A stretch of 36,897 nt of DNA from Gammaproteobacteria bacterium RIFCSPLOWO2_02_FULL_57_10 (GTDB taxonomy: Bacteria; Pseudomonadota; Gammaproteobacteria; Pseudomonadales; Pseudohongiellaceae), in assembly GCA_001802565.1 (NCBI GenBank), contig MGYS01000009.1, positions 80,202 through 117,098 of the forward strand, read 5' to 3'. The notes below the pieces were generated by a model that was given only the letters and a program-made list of their open reading frames with translations, was not told where the DNA came from and searched no databases. The translations under genes and the position numbers were made by a program. Each line of letters opens with the position of its first letter. The stretch's first letter is position 1. Positions 30,509-36,897 of this stretch are shown here, one piece after another.

Positions 30509-31924
30509 TCAGTCGAGCTGCATCATGACGGTACCCACGCGTTTGGGCGTCTGCCCCACCGGCACCTTGGCCACTACCGTCAGTGAAGCCGTATCGACCA
30601 CGTATGTCGCATTATCCCCCGCAGCACCGATGTAGGCGTAGCGCCCATCCGGAGTGAACGCAATCCACTCCGGATGCTGGCCGACAAAAACGCGCCCGAC
30701 CTCTTTCAGATCCGGCAGTGAATGAACATAGGCGTGGCTGTAGACCTTGCTGGTGGACCACAAGGTCCTGCCGTCGGGAGAGACTCCCAGCCCATGCGCG
30801 GGTGCGGCCTGCAGACCATCGAGATGTGCTTCCTCTCCTTCTACCGGTGGATGCTCGATGCGAGCGATCTCTTCCCTGGTATTGAAATCTATCACAGCGA
30901 ATCCATGGAAGTTCGACAACTGCACATAGATGTTGCGGGTGGAGCCATCCGGATGCGTATCGAAGATCATCGGTCTGATGCCCGCATCCATCTCCTTGGT
31001 CCAGACGATTTCATCTGTGCGCGTATCAATGACATTGATGGTGCTGCGCTGAATCGAACCGCCGACAGCATAGCGACCATCAGGCGTGACATAGACGTTA
31101 TGAATTGCACCGACTGTCGGAACGCTCTTGATCCGGGCCATGCTGGCAGTATCAATCACATCAATGGCGCCAGGTGCCTCCATGATGGCGACGTAGACCT
31201 TGCTGCCATCCGGCGTAGTGGCGACATTGTTGGGACGATCCGTCAAGGGAATGCGGCGCTTCACGCGCAGGGTTCTGCTGTCCACCACATCGAGCGTATG
31301 CATGGCTTCGTTGGAAATGTAGACGACGCTGCCATCGGGTGAGCCGGAAACGCCGTGGGGGATTTCGATATCGCCGATGACTCCGACAACCTGATTGGTG
31401 TCCGGATCAATGACACTGGAATCGTCACCGGCCGCATTGGTCTGGATGATTCTCACGACGGTCTCGCGCGGCGGACGCCTTGATGTGGCACCTGCCACCC
31501 AATCCGCCATGATGCGCCACTCGGGATCACTCTGATTGAGGAAATGCTTGCCGCCACCGTGAAAGGCATCGCCTCCTGCGGAAGCATCCAGGGGATGCGT
31601 AAGGAAGCGGCTTTGCAGGGGATGTTCACCAGGTCGAATGAAGGCACGCGCGGATTCGAAATTCATGCGCGACTGCTCTTCGTTCCAGAACAGCGCGCCG
31701 TCACTCAGAGGCTGCAAGCGAAAAGCGCTGCTGCGGGTATGACATTGAATGCAGCGCACATTACCTTCACGCTTGGCCAGGAAAATCGGCTGCACCTCAT
31801 TCCTGAAAAACTCGAAGTCCGGCTCGACCGCAGACTGAGCCTGCAACGGGCCTGATAGTGAAGTGGACAAAAGCGACGCCAGCAGTACCAACCAGAGATA
31901 TTGACAGACCTTGCGTGTTGCCAT
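30509..31924 (-). CDS. Exported cytochrome c/YVTN beta-propeller protein
   Basis: This 471-residue periplasmic protein has a signal peptide (cleavage near LQAQ30), a c-type heme domain with CIQCH at 58-62 (single CxxCH), and from about 190 onward repeated beta-propeller blades with the YVTN-like pattern (VSPDGRTLWSTSKV, FTPDGRYAYIGAAG, VTPDGRYAVGG). Heme-plus-propeller proteins resemble nitrite reductase NirN/cd1-like and surface-layer-type propellers, but no d1-heme ligand can be assigned, so I make no enzyme call. I start at 31924 because GGGGG precedes the ATG and a clean signal peptide follows; a frame-compatible ATG at 32011 would overlap the upstream Sel1 gene. Confidence 0.78.
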   Translation of the reverse strand: MATRKVCQYLWLVLLASLLSTSLSGPLQAQSAVEPDFEFFRNEVQPIFLAKREGNVRCIQCHTRSSAFRLQPLSDGALFWNEEQSRMNFESARAFIRPGEHPLQSRFLTHPLDASAGGDAFHGGGKHFLNQSDPEWRIMADWVAGATSRRPPRETVVRIIQTNAAGDDSSVIDPDTNQVVGVIGDIEIPHGVSGSPDGSVVYISNEAMHTLDVVDSRTLRVKRRIPLTDRPNNVATTPDGSKVYVAIMEAPGAIDVIDTASMARIKSVPTVGAIHNVYVTPDGRYAVGGSIQRSTINVIDTRTDEIVWTKEMDAGIRPMIFDTHPDGSTRNIYVQLSNFHGFAVIDFNTREEIARIEHPPVEGEEAHLDGLQAAPAHGLGVSPDGRTLWSTSKVYSHAYVHSLPDLKEVGRVFVGQHPEWIAFTPDGRYAYIGAAGDNATYVVDTASLTVVAKVPVGQTPKRVGTVMMQLD

Positions 31925-31976
31925 GACAAGCCCCCATTTCTTCTTGTTGTTGTCCGGACCATCTGTCAGGTTTGGA

Positions 31977-32990
31977 TCAGTTCGAATCGCAAGTGCTGTA
32001 ATTGGATTCAATGCACTGATCCGCCAGCCGCTGTGCCTCAGCCGCCTGCTCTTCGGTCAGCGTCGCTATCAGATTGTCGCGGTTCTGCTGAATCTGCTCT
32101 CGTTGCTCGCCGAACGCAAGCTTCGCGGCGACATTCAACCACATGCCCGCCCGCAACGGATTCCGCTCCACACCCTGGCCATTGCCATAAAGAATGCCGA
32201 GATTGTTCTGCGCATTGAAGTAACCCTGCCCTGCCGCTTCGCGATACCAGCGCGCGGCCTGGGCGTAGTCCTGCGGCACTCCCTGACCTTCTTCGTACAT
32301 CACACCCAGGCTGTACATGGCAGAGAAGTGCCCCTGATCGGCGGCACGTGCGAACAGCGCGGCGGCTTCATCGCCATCCTCAGCGACCCCCTGACCGGAG
32401 AGATGCATCGTCGCCAGACTGTACTGCGCAGCGGCATCGCCCTGATCGGCGGCCAGGCGGTACCACTTGCCTGCCTGCTCGAAATCCTGGGGAATGCCCT
32501 GACCGAGGAAATACATCTCGGCCAGATACAATTGCGAATTCAGGTCACCCTGCTCGGCCGCCATGGCGTACCACTTGGCTGCTGCGACCATGTCCTGCGG
32601 CACGCCCTGCCCGTTGGCGTAGATCATGCCCAGATTGGCCTGCGCCACCATCAGCCCCTGTTCACCCGCGAGCTCGAACCATTTCACCGCTGCCGCGTAA
32701 TCCTGCTGCAGACCCATGCCGAAGTTGTACATCATGCCCAGATTCAACTGCGCCATGGCATGACCCTGCTCGGCCGCCAGCGTGTACCAGCGCACGGCCT
32801 CGGTGACGTCCGGAGCCACGCCCTGCCCCATCTGATACATCACCCCGACGGCCTGCTGGGCGTCGGCATTGCCCTGCTCGGCGCGCTGCATTACTTCGGC
32901 GAAGTTCGTGGCGCCCTGAGCCCAACCGGGCAGGGACAGAAACGTGAAAAGGATTGCGACGACAAATGAGCCGATTCTTGATACAGACAT
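31977..32990 (-). CDS. Secreted Sel1-like repeat protein
   Basis: This 337-residue periplasmic protein has a signal peptide (MSVSRIGSFVVAILF..., cleavage near WAQG) and seven consecutive Sel1/TPR-like repeats of 36 residues, each with the LGxMYxxGxGVxQDxxxAxxWYxxAAEQG pattern. Such alpha-solenoids bind other proteins. A C-terminal helical tail (LAFGEQREQIQQNRDNLIA) and a final Cys-containing segment follow. The start at 32990 has GGGTAGAG upstream and is preferred over 33035. It is 52 bases upstream of the cytochrome/propeller gene on the same strand, so the two may form an operon and a periplasmic complex. The partner is unknown. Confidence 0.88.
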   Translation of the reverse strand: MSVSRIGSFVVAILFTFLSLPGWAQGATNFAEVMQRAEQGNADAQQAVGVMYQMGQGVAPDVTEAVRWYTLAAEQGHAMAQLNLGMMYNFGMGLQQDYAAAVKWFELAGEQGLMVAQANLGMIYANGQGVPQDMVAAAKWYAMAAEQGDLNSQLYLAEMYFLGQGIPQDFEQAGKWYRLAADQGDAAAQYSLATMHLSGQGVAEDGDEAAALFARAADQGHFSAMYSLGVMYEEGQGVPQDYAQAARWYREAAGQGYFNAQNNLGILYGNGQGVERNPLRAGMWLNVAAKLAFGEQREQIQQNRDNLIATLTEEQAAEAQRLADQCIESNYSTCDSN

Positions 32991-33122
32991 GATCTCTACC
33001 CTTGATCGGACGCTGCTGTCAGCGCCGATATTCATGTTGATTTTCGAGAGCTGAATGCTAGTCCCTATGACGTGAAAAGGAAAGTTTGGCCCGGTGTACG
33101 CCGTGGTTTATGATGCCAGTCC

Positions 33123-34385
33123 ATGACAACTCTCCCGCGCACCTCATTGGTTCTTTCTCTCACCCTGACCAGCCTGTTGCTGACGCAGTGCCAATCGGCC
33201 GCCGGCAGCGACAGCGGGCAGGACCTGGTCGGCGCATTCCTTTCTGCGAGCTCTCTGCAGGAACGCGAAGCGGCGGCGACGCAGCTGCAGACCACAACAG
33301 CAGACATCGAGACACTCTATGAAGTGCTCAAACGCGGCCCGGCCTACTCCGCAGAGGTACCACGCGGCGAATTGCAGCTCTCACGCATCGGGTCGGATCG
33401 CCAGGAGTATCCCTATGTCGTACTGGTGCCGGACAACTACAATCCGCGCCGCGCCTATCCAGTCGAGTTCAATCTGCATGGCGGAGTGGGCCGCCCGAAA
33501 CCGCTGCCCGGAGAGCCTCTGTGGCGCCAGGGCTATGATGCGCTGAAGGCCGATGATCGCATCATCGTTATCCCCGCTGCGTGGGACGATGCGTTCTGGT
33601 GGTTCGAGAATCAGGCCGAGAGCCTCCCTGCCATCCTGCGCAGCCTCAAGCGCACCTACCATGTGGACGACAACCGCGTCTTCATGACAGGCGTTTCCGA
33701 TGGCGGCACCGGCAGCTATTTCTTTGCGTTCATGCAGCCGACCGAGTGGGCCGCATTCCTGCCCTACATCGGCAATCCGGGTGTGCTGCGCAATCCTGCG
33801 GGCGTGGTGACCTATGCGTTGTCGTTCGAGAATCTGCTCGGCAAACCACTGTACATCGTCAACGGTGAGAACGATCCCCTCTACCCTGCCCGGGCCGTGC
33901 AACCTTACATCGATTACATGGAACAGTCTGGTGTCGATTACACCTTCACGATGATTCCCGGCGGTGGCCACGACACGCGCTGGCTGCCGGAAAAGCGTTC
34001 CGAGATCGAAGCGTTCAAGAGAGAGAATACACGCGACCCCTTGCCGGACAGCGTGCGCTGGGTGACCGATCGCACCGACAGCTACAATCGCAATCACTGG
34101 CTGCGCATTGATGAGTTGCAGACAGATGGCGAGCCAGGACGAGTCATCGCCACGCGTGACGACAACACGATTGACGTCCAGGCATTTCGTGTGCGCACAT
34201 TCACGCTGTTGTTGAATCCGGAAGAGATCGACTTCAGCCGTCCGCTGACAGTGCGGATCAACGGCACTGTCGTGCATGAGGGCATGGCACAGCAGAGTGC
34301 CGATACTCTGCTGGAATGGTTTGCGCGCGATCAGGATCGCGCGATGTTGTTTACTGCTGAGTTGAATCTGCAGGTGCCGGAGTAA
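33123..34385 (+). CDS. Secreted alpha/beta hydrolase (esterase/depolymerase-like)
   Basis: This 420-residue exported hydrolase has an N-terminal hydrophobic segment ending LLLTQCQS, similar to a lipobox but with Gln before the Cys, so lipidation is doubtful. The triad is visible: Ser192 in GVSDGG, Asp251 in NGENDPLYP and His283 in GGGHDTRW. NLHGGVG near 117-123 would form the oxyanion hole. The layout is that of PHB-depolymerase/phospholipase-like family members, with a C-terminal beta-sandwich-like domain (about 310-420). The substrate is unknown. Its last 35 bases overlap the 3' end of cysQ, which is convergent. Confidence 0.82.
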   Translation: MTTLPRTSLVLSLTLTSLLLTQCQSAAGSDSGQDLVGAFLSASSLQEREAAATQLQTTTADIETLYEVLKRGPAYSAEVPRGELQLSRIGSDRQEYPYVVLVPDNYNPRRAYPVEFNLHGGVGRPKPLPGEPLWRQGYDALKADDRIIVIPAAWDDAFWWFENQAESLPAILRSLKRTYHVDDNRVFMTGVSDGGTGSYFFAFMQPTEWAAFLPYIGNPGVLRNPAGVVTYALSFENLLGKPLYIVNGENDPLYPARAVQPYIDYMEQSGVDYTFTMIPGGGHDTRWLPEKRSEIEAFKRENTRDPLPDSVRWVTDRTDSYNRNHWLRIDELQTDGEPGRVIATRDDNTIDVQAFRVRTFTLLLNPEEIDFSRPLTVRINGTVVHEGMAQQSADTLLEWFARDQDRAMLFTAELNLQVPE

Positions 34386-35229
34386 GATCCAGCACTTTCT
34401 GCCAAGCGAATGTCATATCACCCAGCGCGATGAATGAAGGGTTCAGCACTGACTCCTTGCTGTTGTAGCGCAGAGGCGCAAAATCCAGCGTACAGATCAT
34501 GCCGCCCGCAGCACACAGTACCGCCTGTGCCGCTGCCGTGTCCCACTCGCTCGTGGGAGCCAGACGCGGATAGATATCCGCCCCTCCTTCCGCGATGATG
34601 CAGATCTTCAACGAGCTGCCCATGTTCACGAGTTCCACTTCCTTGAAACGCAGCGCCAGCGTGTCCAGCATGCCCTGCAATTGTTCACCACCATGACGCC
34701 GACTCGCGACCACCATGACGGAAGATGACTCGATCTCCACAGGCATCTTCACACTGTGAATTATTTGCGGGACATCGGCCCCCTCCTGACGCCACGCACC
34801 CTCACCCTTCATTCCGGACCAGGTGCGGGCCAGCGCCGGGGCATGCACCACTCCCATGACCGGCTCGCCTGCACGCACCAGGGCGATATTGACGGTGAAC
34901 TCGTCGTTGCGGTTGATGAACTCCTTGGTGCCGTCGAGCGGGTCGATCAACCAGTACTCCACCCACTGGCTGCGAACATCCCAGGGCAGCACCGCCGACT
35001 CTTCAGACAACACCGGAATGTCCGGCGTCAGCCGCTTCAGCTCGCTGACGATGACATCGTTGGCACGAGTATCGGCTTCCGTCAGAGGAGAGTCATCACC
35101 CTTGGTCTGGGCAGCAATGCCGCCATCCCGGCGATAGACATCCAGAATTTCTTCACCAGCAAGTTTGGCAATGCGGACGACGGCTTCCAGCAGATTCTGT
35201 TGATCGGGGGTCATGGAGGGTTCAACCAT
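34351..35229 (-). CDS. cysQ: 3'(2'),5'-bisphosphate nucleotidase CysQ
   Basis: This 292-residue member of the inositol monophosphatase superfamily recycles 3'-phosphoadenosine 5'-phosphate produced in sulfate assimilation. The metal- and substrate-binding motifs are KGDDSPLTEADTRAND, LSEESAV, DPLDGTKEFI and SEWDTAAAQAVL, all in the usual order. The start is uncertain: ATGs at 35229 and 35214 are in frame and neither has a clear ribosome site. It ends 35 bases inside the convergent hydrolase gene. In related genomes cysQ lies near yrfG, which is encoded about 1 kb further right here with a VOC gene between; nudE, often present between them, is absent from the window. Confidence 0.93.
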   Translation of the reverse strand: MVEPSMTPDQQNLLEAVVRIAKLAGEEILDVYRRDGGIAAQTKGDDSPLTEADTRANDVIVSELKRLTPDIPVLSEESAVLPWDVRSQWVEYWLIDPLDGTKEFINRNDEFTVNIALVRAGEPVMGVVHAPALARTWSGMKGEGAWRQEGADVPQIIHSVKMPVEIESSSVMVVASRRHGGEQLQGMLDTLALRFKEVELVNMGSSLKICIIAEGGADIYPRLAPTSEWDTAAAQAVLCAAGGMICTLDFAPLRYNSKESVLNPSFIALGDMTFAWQKVLDLTPAPADSTQQ

Positions 35230-35369
35230 TTGCAGTTCGACGAGAGTCAGGCGCGAATGCTAGCATGATTCCGTTGCTGCACTGTTTGGAAGTTCCTGCT
35301 CACAAGTTCTCGAAAGCCGCACGCCCGACGAGTTCATAACAATAATTAACAAGAACAAGGAGATTCACC

Positions 35370-36170
35370 ATGCGTTTTCTATCGGCCCTGATGCTGCTCT
35401 GCGCCATTGCAGGCCCCGCCCATGCCCAGTTGGCAGTACCGAATGAGGCGGGCCTGACTTACGGGCACGTGCACCTGAACGTCAGCGACATCGAATTACA
35501 CAAGCAACTGTGGGTGGAGCACTTCGGCGGCACTGTCGTACAGAAGGGCTCACTGACGGCCATTCGCATGCCGAACATGGCGATTGTCCTGACCGCGCGC
35601 GAACCGACCGGTGGTTCCCAGGGGACAGTGATGGATCACTTCGGCTTCAAGGTGCGCAACATCGCGACCTTCCTCGCCAAGTGGCGTGCCGCCGGACTGC
35701 CAGTGGGCCGCGAATTCATCGGTGCCGAAGGTCAACCCAACGCCTACGTGATGATGCCGGACGATGTCTATGTGGAATTGCAGGAAGATCAGGCCCTGCC
35801 CCTTGAAGTCGAGCCTTACCACATCCACTTCTTCACACCACGCTTTGAAGAACTGCTGGCCTGGTATACCGATCTGCTGAATATTGAAGTGCGCCCACGT
35901 GGCTCTATCACCACCACGACCAATGTGCCGGGCATGAACCTGAGCTTCGGCAATTCGACTGAGGAACGCCTGCCGACGCGCGGTCGCTCCATCGATCACA
36001 TCGGTTTCGAAGTCGAGAATCTGGAAGAGTTCTGCAAGCTGCTGGAAGCCAAGGGAATTGCCTTCGACGTGGCATACAGAGAGATCGAGTCGATCGAACT
36101 GAAAATCGCGTTCATCACCGACCCGACTGGTGTCTACATCGAGTTCACGGAAGGGCTGGACGAGTACTGA
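35370..36170 (+). CDS. Secreted tandem VOC (glyoxalase-fold) protein
   Basis: This 266-residue exported protein has a signal peptide (cleavage after PAHAQ20) and two vicinal-oxygen-chelate domains, about 30-145 and 148-262. Each opens with a His-containing strand (YGHVHLNVSD; PYHIHFFTPR) and ends with a Glu-containing strand (DVYVELQED; GVYIEFTEG), giving a candidate metal site of His and Glu. Secretion is unusual for VOC proteins, which are mostly cytoplasmic. AAGGAGATTCACC precedes the ATG. The reaction is unknown. The yrfG gene follows by 25 bases, so the two may be co-transcribed. Confidence 0.85.
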   Translation: MRFLSALMLLCAIAGPAHAQLAVPNEAGLTYGHVHLNVSDIELHKQLWVEHFGGTVVQKGSLTAIRMPNMAIVLTAREPTGGSQGTVMDHFGFKVRNIATFLAKWRAAGLPVGREFIGAEGQPNAYVMMPDDVYVELQEDQALPLEVEPYHIHFFTPRFEELLAWYTDLLNIEVRPRGSITTTTNVPGMNLSFGNSTEERLPTRGRSIDHIGFEVENLEEFCKLLEAKGIAFDVAYREIESIELKIAFITDPTGVYIEFTEGLDEY

Positions 36171-36195
36171 ACCTCATGATGCAAACGAGAGCCTG

Positions 36196-36864
36196 ATGAT
36201 TGATTGGAAGACCATCGACACGGTGTTGTTCGATATGGACGGCACCGTGCTTGATCTGCACTTTGACAACTACTTCTGGGAAGACCTGGTGCCCGCCCGC
36301 TACGGCGAGCGCCACGGCCTGAGCACCGCCGAAGCCTCCGCCCTCCTGCGCAAACGCTACGAGAGCGTCAAAGGCACTCTCGACTGGTATTGTCTAGACT
36401 TCTGGTCACAGAGTCTCGCCATGGATATTCCGCGCCTGAAAGAAGACATCCGGCACAAGATCACCCTGCGTCCCCACGCTCTGGACTTCGTGCAGCAACT
36501 TCGTGCCAGCGGCAGGCAGGTCATGCTGGTGACCAATGCCCATCCCGGCAGTCTGGATCTGAAGATGCGTCACACCGGCATCGCTCCTCACTTCGATCAC
36601 ATGATCAGCTCCCATACGCTCAAGCTCGCCAAGGAAAATGCGGGCTTCTGGAGTGCGCTGCGTGAGCGTCACGACTACGACCCGCGACGCACTCTGCTCA
36701 TCGATGACAGCCTGCCCGTGTTGCGGCAGGCAGAAAAAGAAGGCATCCGGCACCTGCGCGCCATCCATCAGCCGGACAGCCAGAGAGCGCCGCTGCACCC
36801 GGAAGAGTTCGTGCAGATCGAACACTTCACGGATGTCATGTCCGGCCTGGACCCGCGCGAATGA
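36196..36864 (+). CDS. yrfG: GMP/IMP nucleotidase YrfG (HAD family)
   Basis: This 222-residue haloacid-dehalogenase-type phosphatase releases phosphate from GMP and IMP. Motif I is FDMDGTVLDL with nucleophile Asp13 and acid Asp15, motif II lies at LVTNAHPGS, and motif IV is LLIDDSLPVL. The cap region opens DNYFWEDLVPARYGERHG, a signature of the YrfG group. The start at 36196 gives the family's normal N-terminus; an upstream ATG at 36130 would overlap the VOC gene. It is a backbone gene of the cysQ-nudE-yrfG neighbourhood. Confidence 0.93.
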   Translation: MIDWKTIDTVLFDMDGTVLDLHFDNYFWEDLVPARYGERHGLSTAEASALLRKRYESVKGTLDWYCLDFWSQSLAMDIPRLKEDIRHKITLRPHALDFVQQLRASGRQVMLVTNAHPGSLDLKMRHTGIAPHFDHMISSHTLKLAKENAGFWSALRERHDYDPRRTLLIDDSLPVLRQAEKEGIRHLRAIHQPDSQRAPLHPEEFVQIEHFTDVMSGLDPRE

Positions 36865-36877
36865 ACCTGTTGTGCTG

Positions 36878-36897
36878 TGTGGGAGCGTGCCCTGCTC
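36878..36897. repeat. Partial REP palindrome at window end
   Basis: TGTGGGAGCGTGCCCTGCTC begins one base or so earlier at 36877 and matches the left arm of the REP at 3271-3293 with small differences. The other arm lies outside the window. Confidence 0.6.

Noticed and set aside
31911-32969. Plus-strand open frame of 352 codons opposite the Sel1-repeat gene
   Set aside because: The minus strand encodes seven regular Sel1 repeats with a signal peptide; the repeated nature of that gene explains the open complementary frame.
33381-34277. Minus-strand open frame of 298 codons opposite the alpha/beta hydrolase
   Set aside because: The plus strand has the full Ser-Asp-His triad and signal segment; the opposite frame shows no domain or ribosome site.

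Overview
The window is chromosomal DNA of a Gram-negative gammaproteobacterium, probably in the broad Pseudomonadales/OMG-type group; the genus cannot be fixed from sequence alone. The evidence is the backbone order asmA-mutY-yggX-tRNA-Phe on the left and cysQ and yrfG on the right, Pseudomonas-type REP palindromes built on TGTGGGAGCG, a large TonB-dependent receptor and many signal peptides.

The backbone (1-3831 and about 29575-36897) is G+C-rich. It is interrupted by a compositionally different block of about 25.7 kb. The block starts at the 3' end of tRNA-Phe(GAA) and ends at a 19-bp imperfect copy of that tRNA end (18/19) at 29556-29574. This is the pattern of a genomic island inserted at a tRNA gene. 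I see no integrase or transposase inside it. REP elements occur on both sides of the block but I found none within it.

Island, left part (3970-15603): after a tandem CDGSH iron-sulfur protein comes a 0.8-kb control region holding a GCACC-N5-GGTGC NtrC-type site, a sigma-54 (-24/-12) promoter and a clear guanidine-I (ykkC) riboswitch. They precede an ABC importer (binding protein, permease, ATPase), two DUF1989 proteins, a biotin-dependent 'urea' carboxylase and allophanate hydrolase. Given the riboswitch and the DUF1989 pair (the family shown to be carboxyguanidine deiminase), I read this as a guanidine utilisation operon: import, carboxylation, deimination to allophanate, then hydrolysis to ammonia and CO2. 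A secreted metallo-beta-lactamase (MBL)-fold hydrolase gene follows in line.

Island, middle part (15614-23089): an NTF2-like lipoprotein with a possible GNAT-like second domain, a NirB-like flavoprotein that stops after its BFD [2Fe-2S] domain, a fatty acid hydroxylase/sterol desaturase-type membrane protein, two divergent type IV pilin-like proteins, a one-domain relative of the lipoprotein, and at least two broken pieces of that same lipoprotein family. It reads as a mosaic assembled by duplication and deletion.

Island, right part (23090-29574): a TonB-dependent receptor, a HupE/UreJ-type membrane protein and two tandem MBL-fold proteins homologous to the one after the guanidine operon. 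The second of the tandem pair has lost every metal ligand. The island ends with a 56-bp fragment of the pilin-like gene directly against the right att repeat.

The most interesting overall pattern is that at least four island transcription units (guanidine operon, NirB-like gene, pilin-like unit, receptor-HupE-MBL unit) have well-placed sigma-54 promoter sequences, which suggests a nitrogen-controlled island. The receptor-HupE-MBL-pseudoMBL unit is the best candidate for an undescribed system, possibly for outer-membrane uptake and periplasmic processing of a nitrogen compound; its substrate is unknown. Right of the island the backbone holds a DUF6445-like oxygenase, a cytochrome c/beta-propeller protein, a Sel1-repeat protein, a secreted alpha/beta hydrolase, cysQ, a secreted VOC protein and yrfG.
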